Positions 10,646 to 20,511 are shown, counted from the first letter of the stretch. The stretch is 64,000 nt of DNA from Planococcus sp. CP5-4_YE (GCF_019042655.1 NZ_JAHPZO010000001.1:398550-462549); one strand, 5' to 3'. Made by a program: numbers and translations. Notes: generated by a model not told the origin, from the sequence alone.

Positions 10646-11305
10646 TTAGTTCATGACCTTCTTTTCGAAACGATTGATGTCGGCATCGGATCCGATGATG
10701 ATCAGGATGTCATCCCGCTCGATTTCCATATCGGCCTGCGGCGAAACGATGATATCGTCGTCTCTTTTGATTGCGACGATATTGATGCCATATTTGGCGC
10801 GGATATCCAACTCGATCAAGGTATAGCCCGCCAATTTATCGTTCGCTTTGATCTCCATGATCGAATGCTCGTCGGACAGCTCCAAATAATCGAGCACATT
10901 GTTCGAGAGGATGTTATGGGCGATCCGGATACCCATATCGCGCTCCGGATGCACGACTTTGTCCGCCCCGATTTTATGCAGCACTTTGGCATGGTAATCG
11001 TTCTGGGCTTTGACGGTGATTTTCTTGACGCCAATTTCCTTCAGCATGAGCGTCGTTAGGATGCTCGCTTGAATATTTTCGCCGATTGCGACGATGACCT
11101 GCTCAAAGTTGCGGACCCCGAGGGATTTTAATACCGATTCGTCAGTTGTATCGGCAACGACAGCTTGTGTAGCGATAGAAGCGAATTCATCCACCCGCTC
11201 ATGGTCTTTATCGATAGCCATCACGTCAGCGCCTTGTTCGATCAGTTCCCGGACGATGCTTCCGCCGAAACGCCCTAAGCCTATTACCACGAATTCCTTT
11301 TTCAT
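10646..11305 (-). CDS. ktrC: KtrC-type cytosolic gating subunit of a K+ uptake system
   Basis: A 219-residue RCK protein. The N-terminal Rossmann motif GLGRFGGSI and Asp31 at the end of strand 2 bind nucleotide (ATP/ADP or NADH in relatives). The C-terminal RCK_C domain from about residue 135 is the c-di-AMP-binding part in homologues. It should form an octameric ring on the membrane subunit encoded by the TrkH-family gene at 26625-27974. ATG 11305 is chosen because GGGGG lies six bases upstream; an ATG two codons earlier overlaps that site. ktrC lies near rnjA in B. subtilis as well. Confidence 0.9.
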   Translation of the reverse strand: MKKEFVVIGLGRFGGSIVRELIEQGADVMAIDKDHERVDEFASIATQAVVADTTDESVLKSLGVRNFEQVIVAIGENIQASILTTLMLKEIGVKKITVKAQNDYHAKVLHKIGADKVVHPERDMGIRIAHNILSNNVLDYLELSDEHSIMEIKANDKLAGYTLIELDIRAKYGINIVAIKRDDDIIVSPQADMEIERDDILIIIGSDADINRFEKKVMN

Positions 11306-11360
11306 GTCCATCCCCCATCTTCTTGTTTGCTCTTCTTCATCATATCCTTCTTTCGCCTAT

Positions 11361-11386
11361 AAAAAAACCCCCGCTTATTTGCGGGG
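11361..11386 (-). terminator. Terminator overlapping the end of the cysteine-rich gene
   Basis: CCCCGC and GCGGGG with loop AAATAA, then GTTTTTTT on the minus strand. The TAA stop of the upstream gene lies in the loop. Confidence 0.85.
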
Positions 11387-11671
11387 ATCTAATGGACGTT
11401 CAGGTCGATTCTCGCAGTATTCGCAGCTGATGTCGCTGCAGCGCTCTTCGCGCCACTCGTTGCAGCTTGCGCAATAGCTTGCGTCGAATTCATTGTCGAA
11501 AGTTAGTGGGTCCATACATGTATGGCAGAAGGTATGGACATCCATCCAATTGATGAACTTCTTTTCGGCTAATAGATAAAGCCCTTTTTCGTCTTGTTTG
11601 TAATTCATGATGGATGGTTTTTGTGCTACCCGATTTTTCGGGTCTAGGAAAAAATTCATCTTTCCGTTCAA
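11375..11671 (-). CDS. Cysteine-rich small protein, probable zinc binder
   Basis: Not recognised as a named family. The 98-residue product has seven cysteines: C49-x2-C52, C67-x2-C70, C78, C83-x2-C86. The first two pairs, 14 residues apart, have the shape of a zinc ribbon; the last three may hold a second metal. The N-terminal 40 residues contain YLLAEKKFINWMDVHTF, a compact domain. TTG 11671 is chosen because GGGAGTG lies six bases upstream; the frame is open to 11722. It follows nothing in an operon and is oriented with ktrC. Cytosolic, function unknown. Confidence 0.7.
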   Translation of the reverse strand: MNGKMNFFLDPKNRVAQKPSIMNYKQDEKGLYLLAEKKFINWMDVHTFCHTCMDPLTFDNEFDASYCASCNEWREERCSDISCEYCENRPERPLDPRK

Positions 11672-11848
11672 GTTGATCACTCCCGTAGTTGGTTGGGCTT
11701 TTATATCCCTGTCATCTGTCAATTTTGCACAACCGAAAACTTCTATATCAGTCTTTGTGGACTTTTTGGCTTTTGCACTTTCTCTATAATAGTAATTGCT
11801 TTAGCTGATTGCAATAGATTCGGATTCATTTTGCAAAGTTTTTTCCCC

Positions 11849-11876
11849 TTGAATTCCAACGATAGTTTTGTATAAT
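11849..11876 (+). promoter_or_regulatory. Promoter of the potR-potABCD operon
   Basis: TTGAAT, 16 nt, perfect TATAAT. Transcription would start near 11884, giving a leader of about 150 nt before the regulator gene. Two direct repeats lie immediately downstream. Confidence 0.7.
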
Positions 11877-11886
11877 GAATAAATAC

Positions 11887-11922
11887 TTTAACTAAACTAA
11901 AAGTATATTTTAACTAAACTAA
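11887..11922 (+). promoter_or_regulatory. Paired direct repeats, likely operator of the pot regulator
   Basis: TTTAACTAAACTAA occurs twice, at 11887-11900 and 11909-11922, exactly 22 bp apart start to start, i.e. about two helical turns on the same DNA face. The pair covers the predicted transcription start and the first transcribed bases, the ideal place for repression. The adjacent XRE-cupin protein is the natural candidate ligand, but binding is inferred. Confidence 0.6.
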
Positions 11923-12030
11923 TTTTCTTCATCTACTCAATTCGCCTGTATATCTATTGCTTGAGAAGGCTCAGACAGCCCTTTACTCCCACTTTATATT
12001 GTACCATTACTAAAGAATCGAGGAGACTTT

Positions 12031-12570
12031 ATGCAAATCGGCAAAAAAATCAAGAATTTGCGGCTTACTAATGGCTTGACCCAAGAAGAGCTCGGCTCGA
12101 GGACAGACTTGAGCAAGGGCTTCATTTCACAGCTTGAACGCGACATGAACTCCCCATCCATCGAAACGCTATTTTCGCTTCTTGAAGTTCTCGGAACGAC
12201 TCCAAAAGAATTTTTCACAGACGCCGAGGAAGCAAAACTCGTCTTCAAGGAAGAAGATCATACGGTCCACATCGACCGCGAAGCCGGTTATGAAATCGAC
12301 TGGCTCGTCCCGACATCGAATAAAAAGGAAATGGAACCGGTTTACTTAACTTTGGAACCGTCCGGGAAATTCAAAACATTTGAACCTTCAGCATCCGAAA
12401 CCTTTGTCTATGTCCTAGAAGGCGAAGTCCGCCTGGATATCGGCAGCCGCTCCTATACAGCAAAAGCCGGTGATTCCATTTACTATAGCGCGGAACATGA
12501 ACATCAATTAGCGAACCATTCGACGGGCCGTGCAGAAATGATCATTGTCGCGACGAAATCTTATTTATAA
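12031..12570 (+). CDS. XRE-family regulator with C-terminal cupin domain (PuuR-like), polyamine operon
   Basis: A 179-residue DNA-binding protein. Residues 6-62 form an XRE helix-turn-helix (LTQEELGSRTDLSKGFISQLERD). Residues 105-178 form a small cupin_2 barrel (FVYVLEGEVRLDIG, GDSIYY), the sensor part, which in PuuR-type regulators responds to polyamines. It is the first gene of the potABCD operon, 15 nt before potA, so it most likely controls that operon and itself through the repeats at 11887-11922. A related arrangement occurs in other Bacillales. The ligand is inferred from context. Confidence 0.88.
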   Translation: MQIGKKIKNLRLTNGLTQEELGSRTDLSKGFISQLERDMNSPSIETLFSLLEVLGTTPKEFFTDAEEAKLVFKEEDHTVHIDREAGYEIDWLVPTSNKKEMEPVYLTLEPSGKFKTFEPSASETFVYVLEGEVRLDIGSRSYTAKAGDSIYYSAEHEHQLANHSTGRAEMIIVATKSYL

Positions 12571-12585
12571 TCCAGGAGGTATATT

Positions 12586-13689
12586 ATGACGGACCAAGCG
12601 ATCATCCGCTTTGATAATGTTGTCCAAACTTTCGAAGGCGCGGGCAATGTATTGAACAATATCAGTTTTGAAATGGAAAAAGGGAAATTCTACACCTTGC
12701 TCGGTCCTTCCGGCTGCGGCAAAACAACGATCTTGCGATTGATTGCCGGCTTTAACCAGCCAACCAGCGGCGATATCTACATCAAAGGCAAGAAAGTCAA
12801 TAAAATACCGGCAAATGAGCGGCAAGTGAATACGGTATTCCAGGATTATGCGCTGTTCCCTCATTTAAATGTATTCGAAAATGTCGCATTCGGCTTGCGC
12901 ATCAAGAAAATCAAGAAAGCGGAAGTCGAACGCCGCGTCAAAGAAGCTTTGGCTTTCGTCAACTTGAGCGGCTATGAAAACCGCGAAATCCACGAAATGT
13001 CCGGTGGCCAGCGCCAACGCGTGGCTATCGCACGGGCGATCATCAATGACCCCGAAGTGATCCTGCTCGATGAACCGCTATCTGCGCTCGACTTAAAGCT
13101 GCGCACCGAAATGCAATATGAATTGCGGGAGCTCCAGCAGCGCCTCGGCAAGACTTTTGTTTTCGTCACACACGATCAGGAAGAAGCGCTTGCGATGTCC
13201 GATGAAATTTTCGTCATGAATGCCGGGGAAATCCAGCAAAGCGGCACCCCCATGGATATTTACGATGAACCGATCAACCGCTTTGTCGCTGATTTCATCG
13301 GGGAGTCAAATATCGCTGAGGGCGTCATGGTCGCTGATTACCGCGTGCGTTTTGCCAATAAGGAATTCGAATGTGTGGATAGAGGATTGAGCCCAAATGA
13401 ACAAGTGGAAATCGTCATACGGCCGGAAGATTTGGAAATTACCCAACCCGAAACCGGCAAAATGGCGGTGCAGGTCGACAGCCAATTATTCCGTGGCGTC
13501 CATTACGAAATCTCCACTTATGACGAAACAGGCAATGAGTGGCTGGTGCATTCAACAAAACGCGTGGAAGTCGGCGCACAAATCGGCCTTGATTTCGATC
13601 CGGAGGCGATCCACGTCATGCGCTTGAACGAATCCGAAGAAGCCTTCGATGCAAGGCTCGAATCATACGGAGCCGTTCTTAATGATTAA
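12586..13689 (+). CDS. potA: Spermidine/putrescine ABC transporter, ATPase
   Basis: A 367-residue ATPase energising polyamine import. Walker A GPSGCGKT (40-47), Q-loop Gln86 in [10 protein letters not shown], signature MSGGQ (138-142), Walker B VILLDEP (158-164) and the H-loop FVTHDQEE are complete. A TOBE domain occupies the C-terminal 120 residues. CCAGGAGGT precedes the ATG. potB starts inside the last codons. The order ATPase, two permeases, binding protein is the classic pot operon. Confidence 0.95.
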   Translation: MTDQAIIRFDNVVQTFEGAGNVLNNISFEMEKGKFYTLLGPSGCGKTTILRLIAGFNQPTSGDIYIKGKKVNKIPANERQVNTVFQDYALFPHLNVFENVAFGLRIKKIKKAEVERRVKEALAFVNLSGYENREIHEMSGGQRQRVAIARAIINDPEVILLDEPLSALDLKLRTEMQYELRELQQRLGKTFVFVTHDQEEALAMSDEIFVMNAGEIQQSGTPMDIYDEPINRFVADFIGESNIAEGVMVADYRVRFANKEFECVDRGLSPNEQVEIVIRPEDLEITQPETGKMAVQVDSQLFRGVHYEISTYDETGNEWLVHSTKRVEVGAQIGLDFDPEAIHVMRLNESEEAFDARLESYGAVLND

Positions 13690-14506
13690 TCGCTCATCAC
13701 GCCCATGGTATTTGGCGCCTTATTATATATGGATTGTGTTATTTGTCATTGCCCCAATTGCACTCGTTGTCTATTTTTCGTTTCTCGATCTAGCCGGTGA
13801 TTTCACTTTGGAAAACTACGCGAATTTCTTTTCATCGACTTATTTCCGCATGACACTCAGCTCGTTCTGGTATGCCTTTCTCATCACTTTCATTTCGGTG
13901 CTGATCGCCTATCCGACAGCTTATTGGCTGACGAAAACCAAGCATAAGCAATTATGGCTGCTGTTGATCATCATCCCCTCGTGGATCAACCTATTGCTGA
14001 AAGCCTATGCGTTCATCGGCATTTTCGGGCTGTACGGGCCTGCCAACCAATTGATCCAGTTTTTCGGTGCAGGACCGCTTCAGATCCTGTTCACCGACTT
14101 CAGCTTTGTGTTTGTCGCAGTGTATATTTTCATCCCGTTCATGGTACTGCCGATCTTTAACTCGCTCGATAAAATCAACCCGGCTTTGATTGATGCATCG
14201 CGCGACCTCGGCGCTTCCCAGTGGACGACATTCCGCCGCGTCATTTTTCCGCTGGCGATCAACGGCGTCAAATCCGGCGTGCAAGCCGTTTTCATCCCGG
14301 CCTTGTCATTATTTGTTATTACACGCCTTATCGCCGGCAATAAAGTGATCACGCTTGGCACCGCCATTGAACAGCAATTCCTGGTTACGCAAAACTGGGG
14401 CATGGGATCGACGATTGCCGTGTTCTTGATCCTCTTTATGATCATCATTATGTTGCTCACAGGCCCGAAAGAGAAAGGAGGGGCATTGAATGGCAAAACT
14501 AAGTAA
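13682..14506 (+). CDS. potB: Spermidine/putrescine ABC transporter, permease 1
   Basis: A 274-residue inner-membrane permease with six predicted hydrophobic segments. The binding-protein-dependent transport motif, which contacts the ATPase, is seen as [23 protein letters not shown] 13682 overlaps the potA end by 8 nt; an upstream in-frame ATG at 13649 would lie deep in potA and give a hydrophilic extension absent from the family. It forms the channel with PotC. Confidence 0.93.
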   Translation: MINRSSRPWYLAPYYIWIVLFVIAPIALVVYFSFLDLAGDFTLENYANFFSSTYFRMTLSSFWYAFLITFISVLIAYPTAYWLTKTKHKQLWLLLIIIPSWINLLLKAYAFIGIFGLYGPANQLIQFFGAGPLQILFTDFSFVFVAVYIFIPFMVLPIFNSLDKINPALIDASRDLGASQWTTFRRVIFPLAINGVKSGVQAVFIPALSLFVITRLIAGNKVITLGTAIEQQFLVTQNWGMGSTIAVFLILFMIIIMLLTGPKEKGGALNGKTK

Positions 14507-15296
14507 ACCCGCCAAAATCTATTTGGCATTGGTCTTTTTTGTTCTCTATGCCCCAATCTTCTACTTGATTTTCTATTCCTTCAATAGCGGAGGCACTATG
14601 TCCGGCTTTGAAGATTTCACATGGGAGCATTACGCAGCTGTTTTCAATGATACCCGTTTGCTCATCATTGTCTTGAACACTGTTATCGTCGCCTTGCTGT
14701 CCGCACTCATCTCGACAGCAATCGGCGTACTCGGCGCGATTGGCATCATTTTTCTGCGCAACCGGAAGATGCGCAACGCCGTATTGTCCTTGAACACCGT
14801 GTTGATTGTCAGCCCGGACGTCATCATCGGTGCATCGTTTCTGATTCTCTTCACAATGGTCGGTGTCAAGCTCGGCTTCGCTTCTGTCTTGGTGTCGCAT
14901 ATAGCCTTCAGTATTCCGATTGTCGTCATCATGGTGTTGCCAAAACTGCAGGAAATGAGCTCAAGTTTGATCGACGCGGCGACTGACCTTGGGGCATCTC
15001 AGCGTGATATTTTGACGCGAGTCATCATCCCTTATATCAAACCGGGAATATTCGCTGGCTTTTTCCTGGCGCTGACGTATTCACTTGATGATTTTGCCGT
15101 CACGTTTTTCGTCACCGGCAACGGCTTTGCGACATTGTCCGTTGAGATCTATTCGATGGCACGAGCAGGCATCACGCTAACCATCAATGCCTTGTCTGCT
15201 TTGATTTTTGTTGTGACACTCGGCCTTGTCCTGGGGTATTATTTCTTTAATCAGCGCTCCGGGGCAAACGCAGGAACAGGAGGGACACGACCGTGA
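14490..15296 (+). CDS. potC: Spermidine/putrescine ABC transporter, permease 2
   Basis: A 268-residue six-helix permease; the ATPase-coupling loop reads DAATDLGASQRDILTRVIIP. AAAGGAGGGG lies before the ATG and inside potB, with a 17-nt overlap. It pairs with PotB in the membrane. The last four bases overlap the potD start (GTGA). Confidence 0.93.
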   Translation: MAKLSKPAKIYLALVFFVLYAPIFYLIFYSFNSGGTMSGFEDFTWEHYAAVFNDTRLLIIVLNTVIVALLSALISTAIGVLGAIGIIFLRNRKMRNAVLSLNTVLIVSPDVIIGASFLILFTMVGVKLGFASVLVSHIAFSIPIVVIMVLPKLQEMSSSLIDAATDLGASQRDILTRVIIPYIKPGIFAGFFLALTYSLDDFAVTFFVTGNGFATLSVEIYSMARAGITLTINALSALIFVVTLGLVLGYYFFNQRSGANAGTGGTRP

Positions 15297-16369
15297 AAGG
15301 CATTATGAGAGCAAGTGCAGCCATCGTCATCATTTCCGCCGTCCTATTCTATGCGGTGCATCTGCTAGAGAGTAGCTCTGCCACTACCGGAAGCGGCTCG
15401 ATCTCTGTTTATAACTGGGGCGAGTACATCGATCCGGAAGTAATCAGCCAATTTGAAGAAGAAACAGGCATCCAGGTCGTCTATGAGACTTTTGCTTCAA
15501 ATGAATCGATGATGACAAAAATCGAGCAGGGTGGTACGTCCTATGATGTGGCTATGCCATCGGAATACGCCATCGAAAAAATGAAAGAAAATGATTTGTT
15601 GTTGCCGATTGACCACAGCAAGCTCCCGAATCTCGAAAACATCGATCCATATTTCTTGGATTTGCCCTTCGATCCTGGCAATGAATATTCGATTCCGTAT
15701 TTTTGGGGTACTGTCGGCATCGCCTATAACCCGACTCTTCTTGAAGAACAAACTTTCGAGAGCTGGAATGACCTGTGGAACCCGGCACTCGAGCAGGAAG
15801 TCATTCTTGTCGACAGCGCACGCGAAGTCATTGGCTTGGGATTGAACAGTCTCGGCTATTCGCTGAACTCCACCGATCTTGGAGAATTGCGTGAAGCAAC
15901 CGATAAGCTGAAAACACTTGGCCCGAACGTCAAAGCAATCATCGGTGATGAAATCGTCGAAATGATGCGCCGCGAGGAAGCGGCGGTTGCGGTCACTTGG
16001 TCCGGGCAAGCTGCGGATATGATGTGGGTTAATGAAGACATCGATTATGTAGTACCGGAAGAAGGCTCCAATCTTTGGTTCGATAATATGATTATTCCGT
16101 CGACAGCCGGCAATGTCGACGGTGCGCATCAATTCATCAATTTCATGCTCGACGCGGAAGTGGCTGCAAAAAATGCGGAATACGTTGGCTATTCTTCCCC
16201 CAATGCAGCCGCACTCGAGTTGATGGATCCTGAAGTGACAGGTGATGAGCGATTTTACCCGACAGAAGAAATGCGCGACCGCCTCGAAGTCTATGAAAAC
16301 CTCGGGCTCGAAATGCTTGGTGTCTACAATGAACTGTTTTTGGAATTCAAGATGGATATGGAAAAGTGA
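15293..16369 (+). CDS. potD: Spermidine/putrescine-binding protein
   Basis: A 358-residue extracellular receptor that delivers polyamine to PotBC. GTG 15293 follows AGGAGGGAC. The N-terminus has one hydrophobic segment (about 5-24) but no lipobox cysteine, so the protein is probably held by an uncleaved signal anchor rather than a lipid. The mature part opens ISVYNWGEYIDPEVISQFEEETG, typical of PotD/PotF, with WSGQAADMMW as a substrate-pocket segment. The last gene of the operon, ending in a strong terminator. Confidence 0.93.
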   Translation: MKGIMRASAAIVIISAVLFYAVHLLESSSATTGSGSISVYNWGEYIDPEVISQFEEETGIQVVYETFASNESMMTKIEQGGTSYDVAMPSEYAIEKMKENDLLLPIDHSKLPNLENIDPYFLDLPFDPGNEYSIPYFWGTVGIAYNPTLLEEQTFESWNDLWNPALEQEVILVDSAREVIGLGLNSLGYSLNSTDLGELREATDKLKTLGPNVKAIIGDEIVEMMRREEAAVAVTWSGQAADMMWVNEDIDYVVPEEGSNLWFDNMIIPSTAGNVDGAHQFINFMLDAEVAAKNAEYVGYSSPNAAALELMDPEVTGDERFYPTEEMRDRLEVYENLGLEMLGVYNELFLEFKMDMEK

Positions 16370-16396
16370 CAGGCAGAACTTCTGCCTGTTTTTTTC
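16369..16396 (+). terminator. Terminator of the pot operon
   Basis: ACAGGCAGA/TCTGCCTGT stem with a 3-nt loop followed by a T-run (TTTTTTTCT). Confidence 0.9.
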
Positions 16397-16476
16397 TGTT
16401 TAAATAAGGTATAGTAAATAAGTTCACAACACCGAAATTTAGCCACACGAAATAAAAACGAGGGAAGGTTAGCCTC

Positions 16477-17670
16477 ATGGCCGTCAAATCATCAAAATTC
16501 GCCTTATATATTCTCATGTTCAATATGTTCATCGCCATGAGCGGAATCGGCCTCATCATCCCGATCATGCCTGCATACCTGGAGACATTCGGTGTCGCAG
16601 GACAGGCGCTTGGCACCTTGATCGCCACTTTCGCTTTTGCTCAATTCCTGTTTTCGCCGATTTCGGGCGAACTCTCCGATAAATATGGGCGTAAGAACTT
16701 GATCATTTTCGGACTGATCGTATTCGGCTTGTCGCAGCTGCTGTTCGGCATGGCAACCGAATTATGGGTTCTCTATCTCGCCCGTTTCTTCAGTGGTGTT
16801 GGTGGTGCATTCCTAATCCCGCCAATGATGGCTTTTGTGGCCGACATCACGACCTATGAAGAACGCGGCAAAGGAATGGGGTTGCTCGGCGCTTCGATGT
16901 CTCTTGGTTTCATGATCGGGCCAGGCATCGGTGGCTTTCTCTCTGAAGTCAGCTTGCAATTCCCTTTCTATGTCGCAACCTCTGTTGCTTTATTATCTGC
17001 CCTGCTGTCCTTCTTTGCCTTGCCGAATGTCAAACCGGCGGTGCAGGCTGTGGACTATAAACGAGAAAATCTATACCAACAGATGAAGCGCTCTGTCTAC
17101 ACACCGTATTTCGTCATGTTGCTAGTCATGTTCATCTTTGCGTTCGGGTTGTCGAATTTCCAATCGACAATTGCCTTGTATGTTGATAAGCAATTCCAAT
17201 TCACGCCGAAGGAGATTTCGGTTGTCATTACTGTCGGCGGCTTTGTCGGCGTCATCGTCCAAACTTTCGTCATCGACAGCTTGTTCAAGCGGTTCGGCGA
17301 GATGCGCGTCATCCTCGTCAACTTAATTGTTTCAGCCGCAGCGATGATCGGTATTCTCTTCGTCAATACCTTCTGGACGATCCTGTTCGTGGCAGCTGTC
17401 TTTTTCACAGCCGCCTCCCTCCTGCGCCCAGCGATTAATACACTCATTTCAAAACTCGCTGGCGACTCGCAAGGGTATGCGGCCGGGATGAACAATGCCT
17501 ATATGAGCCTTGGCAATATGATCGGTCCAGCGCTTGCCGGGATTCTTTTCGATATCGACATGAGCTTTCCGTATATTACAGGAACTTTCATCTTGCTCGT
17601 CTGTTTCTTCATCGCCTTTAACTGGTCGGCGAGAAAAAAAGAGCTGCTGCAGGAAAGCCGCAGCACCTGA
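16477..17670 (+). CDS. Multidrug efflux MFS transporter (Bmr/NorA type)
   Basis: A 397-residue, 12-helix proton antiporter. The N-terminus MFIAMSGIGLIIPIMP, motif A GELSDKYGRK between helices 2 and 3 and antiporter motif C GPGIGG in helix 5 match the TetA/Bmr/NorA drug-H+ antiporter group. Probable substrates are cationic or amphipathic drugs, but specificity cannot be read. It stands alone between the pot terminator and a convergent terminator, with GGGAAGG before ATG. Confidence 0.85.
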   Translation: MAVKSSKFALYILMFNMFIAMSGIGLIIPIMPAYLETFGVAGQALGTLIATFAFAQFLFSPISGELSDKYGRKNLIIFGLIVFGLSQLLFGMATELWVLYLARFFSGVGGAFLIPPMMAFVADITTYEERGKGMGLLGASMSLGFMIGPGIGGFLSEVSLQFPFYVATSVALLSALLSFFALPNVKPAVQAVDYKRENLYQQMKRSVYTPYFVMLLVMFIFAFGLSNFQSTIALYVDKQFQFTPKEISVVITVGGFVGVIVQTFVIDSLFKRFGEMRVILVNLIVSAAAMIGILFVNTFWTILFVAAVFFTAASLLRPAINTLISKLAGDSQGYAAGMNNAYMSLGNMIGPALAGILFDIDMSFPYITGTFILLVCFFIAFNWSARKKELLQESRST

Positions 17671-17691
17671 TTCACCGATTAATCTAAATGC

Positions 17692-17730
17692 AAAAAAGCG
17701 AGACGCCATAGCGGCATCTCGCTTTTTTTT
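17692..17730. terminator. Bidirectional terminator between the MFS gene and dapL
   Basis: AGCGAGACGCC and GGCATCTCGCT pair over 11 bp with one G-U, flanked by A6 and T8, so it works for both converging genes. Confidence 0.9.
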
Positions 17731-18844
17731 ATCGTTGCTTGAAATAATCATAAAGGAATCTAGGCATGACCGACAAGAGCCGCTCGTCAGGCGCCAACTT
17801 GGCATGGTGCAGGCCGTATTCCGACGCGGCCCCGGCCCAAAACATCAAAGACGGCAGCCGTTCGGTGAAGTAACCGAAATCCTCACCTGTCATGGCCGCT
17901 TTGCTGCGGACAGCTTGTACATCCAGAGCGTCTTGTGCATAGCGCAAAAACGACTCGGCGAGCTGTTCGTCGTTGTCCACTTGGCGATAGTTTGCCCCGT
18001 AATCGATCGAAACTTGGCATTCATAGCCTTCTTCAATCGATCGGCACAGCGATTCAATGCGTTTTTTCACGCTTTCCATCGACTCGGGCGTCAATGTGCG
18101 AATCGTCCCTTCCAGGCGTGCCCGTTCAGCAATGATGTTCTGGACAGTCCCGGCAGACATCTTCCCGACCGTCAAAACGGCCGAATCCATCGGGTCGACA
18201 TTGCGGCTGACGACTGTCTGCAATTGCATCAATAAAGCCGCTGCGGCCACTGCCATATCACGCGTCTGATGCGGGTAAGCGGCATGGCCGCCTTTGCCGT
18301 GCAGATCGATGAATAATTCAGAAGTATTGGCAAACAAAAGCCCAGGCTTTGTCGCAACAGCGCCAACCGGCAGTTCCGGTGCGATGTGCAGTGCGAAGAG
18401 TTCATCCGGCAAGAGATCCGGACGCTCTTTTTCCAGCCATTCCAAAAGCGGATATGCACCGCCAGGCCCCTCTTCTGCAGGTTGGAACAAGATCACTACA
18501 TCGTTATCAAGCGGATGTGAAATCAACTGTTCCAGCAAGCCGAGCGCCACCGTCATATGGATATCATGCCCACAAGCATGCATGAATCCCTCATGACGCG
18601 AGGAAAACGGCAGGCCGGTTTCTTCGCGAATCGGCAAACCGTCGATGTCCGTGCGCCAGCCGATTGTTTTTTCAGGCGAGCGCCCTTTCACTTTAACAAC
18701 GAGGCCGGTGCGCCATTCAGCCAGCTCAATGCGCTCAGACGCCAGCTGGGAGATGATTTTTTTCAAGTAACTTTGCGTTTTAACTTCCTGGAACCCGATT
18801 TCCGGAATTTCGTGTAATTCTCTCCTGATTTGAATAAGATCCAT
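17729..18844 (-). CDS. dapL: N-acetyldiaminopimelate deacetylase
   Basis: A 371-residue M20-family amidohydrolase that converts N-acetyl-LL-2,6-diaminopimelate to LL-diaminopimelate in the acetylase branch of lysine synthesis. Visible metal and catalytic motifs are [21 protein letters not shown], and a late TGEDFGYF. B. subtilis ykuR (dapL) is also directly downstream of ykuQ (dapH). It begins 11 nt after dapH. The sequence alone cannot exclude a related aminoacyl deacetylase, but the dapH partner settles it. Confidence 0.92.
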   Translation of the reverse strand: MDLIQIRRELHEIPEIGFQEVKTQSYLKKIISQLASERIELAEWRTGLVVKVKGRSPEKTIGWRTDIDGLPIREETGLPFSSRHEGFMHACGHDIHMTVALGLLEQLISHPLDNDVVILFQPAEEGPGGAYPLLEWLEKERPDLLPDELFALHIAPELPVGAVATKPGLLFANTSELFIDLHGKGGHAAYPHQTRDMAVAAAALLMQLQTVVSRNVDPMDSAVLTVGKMSAGTVQNIIAERARLEGTIRTLTPESMESVKKRIESLCRSIEEGYECQVSIDYGANYRQVDNDEQLAESFLRYAQDALDVQAVRSKAAMTGEDFGYFTERLPSLMFWAGAASEYGLHHAKLAPDERLLSVMPRFLYDYFKQR

Positions 18845-18855
18845 TGAAGGGCCTC

Positions 18856-19569
18856 TTACAACTGGCGGAGTTCTTGCTTGATTTCCGTTTTTGAACGGGT
18901 CTTTGCATCCATCAGTTTCAATACGCGTGCCGGTGTACCGCCGACGACTGCATTTTCAGGCACATCTTCGATCACGACAGCACCTGCAGCAACAACGGAG
19001 CCTTTGCCGATGCGGACGCCTTCCAATACGACTGCGTTCGCGCCGATCATGACATCGTCCTCAACGATTACCGGTGTGGCAGATGCAGGCTCGATTACGC
19101 CTGCCAGCACAGCACCAGCGCCGATATGGCAGTTCTTCCCGACTGTCGCACGGCCGCCCATGATGACCCCCATGTCGATCATCGTGCCATCGCCGATAAC
19201 CGAACCGATATTGATGACAGCGCCCATCATGATGATGCAATTGCTGCCGATTTCTACGTTTTCACGGATAAACGCACCTGGTTCAATGCGGGAATTGACG
19301 TTCTTCAGATCAAGCATTGGGATTGCTGAATTTCTGCGGTCGTTTTCCACTACAGAATCTTCGATGACTGAGGCGTGCTGTTGTAATGCTTTCTCCACTT
19401 CAGCCCATTCGCCGAATACTGTTGCATGATTGCCTTCTCCGAATACTTTCGAGTCTTCGCCAAAATTGAGCGCAGCTACGCCTTCACCTTTGACATACAC
19501 TTTTACAGGTGTCGACTTCTTCGCATTCTGTATGTACGAAATAATTTGATTTGCATCCATTTGTTCCAT
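18856..19569 (-). CDS. dapH: Tetrahydrodipicolinate N-acetyltransferase
   Basis: A 237-residue left-handed beta-helix enzyme that acetylates tetrahydrodipicolinate with acetyl-CoA. After an N-terminal helical domain (1-90) the hexapeptide repeats run from about residue 110 to 215 ([32 protein letters not shown]). It forms an operon with dapL and supplies diaminopimelate and hence lysine for protein and cell wall. Confidence 0.94.
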   Translation of the reverse strand: MEQMDANQIISYIQNAKKSTPVKVYVKGEGVAALNFGEDSKVFGEGNHATVFGEWAEVEKALQQHASVIEDSVVENDRRNSAIPMLDLKNVNSRIEPGAFIRENVEIGSNCIIMMGAVINIGSVIGDGTMIDMGVIMGGRATVGKNCHIGAGAVLAGVIEPASATPVIVEDDVMIGANAVVLEGVRIGKGSVVAAGAVVIEDVPENAVVGGTPARVLKLMDAKTRSKTEIKQELRQL

Positions 19570-19601
19570 TGATCAAAACCTCTTTCTCTCGTGTAATGGT
19601 G

Positions 19602-19627
19602 TTATTATATCTGATTCAGTATAATAA
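19602..19627 (-). promoter_or_regulatory. Probable dapH promoter within an 8-bp inverted repeat
   Basis: TTATTATA and TATAATAA flank a 10-nt centre. On the minus strand the distal arm supplies TATAAT about 35 nt upstream of dapH. No good -35 is seen, so either an activator or chance AT symmetry is involved. Confidence 0.4.
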
Positions 19628-19635
19628 TACATCCT

Positions 19636-20511
19636 TTAGCTTAACAGAGTGGCATGTTTTTTGACAATATCGACAAATGCCTCGACCTGCCGAAGCTGGA
19701 AAGATGATTCATAGCCGATCAGCCATGTATCTCGGGTCAACTCAAGTTCTTGTTCGTTATTCGTCAACGGCATCGTATGGACATCCTCTGCGCCTGTCAG
19801 GGTAATGGACGGCAAGATTGCATAGCCGATGCCATTGACTGCCATCTGCTTACAGGTTTCAATCTGGTCGACCGTAATTTGGCGTTTTGGATTGGAAGCG
19901 AAATGCTTTTGCCACCATTGCTGAATTTCTTCATAATAGGTAGAGTCGCTTTTGAATTGGATGAACGGCCTTTCGGTCTTCATGACTTCTTCCAGCGAGC
20001 TGATTTCTTTATCGACCAAGTACAAAGTGTCTTTGAACAAATGAATTTTCGGGCCTTTCCAGTCGGTCTGGCCTCGAACGATGCCGATATGCGCTTCTCC
20101 GTCGTACAAGGCACGGACAATTTCAGAACTCCAGCCTGTAATCAATTGCACTTTCGCTTCCGGATACAAAGTGATGAAATCTTTTAGTACTTTCGGGAGC
20201 CAGTTCTGGCCGATGATCGACGCACAGGCGATCTTCAAGGTGCCATGCACTTTTTCACTTAAAGTATGCAGCTGTTCGAAAATCTCTTCTCGGCGTATTA
20301 CCGCTTCCTTTGCGTACTGAATGACCAATTCACCAGCCGGAGTCGGCGTCAGCCCTTTTTGTGAGCGCACGAACAATTGCTGACCCCACTCCTTTTCAAT
20401 CGATTGCAGCCGCTGGGACAAGGCAGGCTGCGACAAGAAAAGCCGCTCTGCCGCTTTTCGCATATTGCCTTCTTCAGCGAGTACTTTAATGATCATTTCT
20501 TCATTTGACAT
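19636..20511 (-). CDS. ccpC: LysR-type regulator, CcpC-like
   Basis: A 291-residue LysR protein: winged helix-turn-helix at 14-60 (NMRKAAERLFLSQPALSQRL), then the periplasmic-binding-like sensor domain with IIGQNWLPKVL, FIQFKSDSTYYEEIQQWW and DQIETCKQMAVNGIGYAILPS. These segments match B. subtilis CcpC (YkuM), which represses citB and citZ in response to citrate. Its neighbourhood with dapH-dapL and the CBS protein gene also matches. The start overlaps the upstream pump gene by 11 nt. Confidence 0.87.
   Translation of the reverse strand: MSNEEMIIKVLAEEGNMRKAAERLFLSQPALSQRLQSIEKEWGQQLFVRSQKGLTPTPAGELVIQYAKEAVIRREEIFEQLHTLSEKVHGTLKIACASIIGQNWLPKVLKDFITLYPEAKVQLITGWSSEIVRALYDGEAHIGIVRGQTDWKGPKIHLFKDTLYLVDKEISSLEEVMKTERPFIQFKSDSTYYEEIQQWWQKHFASNPKRQITVDQIETCKQMAVNGIGYAILPSITLTGAEDVHTMPLTNNEQELELTRDTWLIGYESSFQLRQVEAFVDIVKKHATLLS

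Noticed and set aside
15293..15400. Missing lipobox in PotD as a damaged signal peptide
   Set aside because: The hydrophobic anchor is intact, and Bacillales PotD proteins with an uncleaved anchor and no cysteine are, as far as I recall, common.
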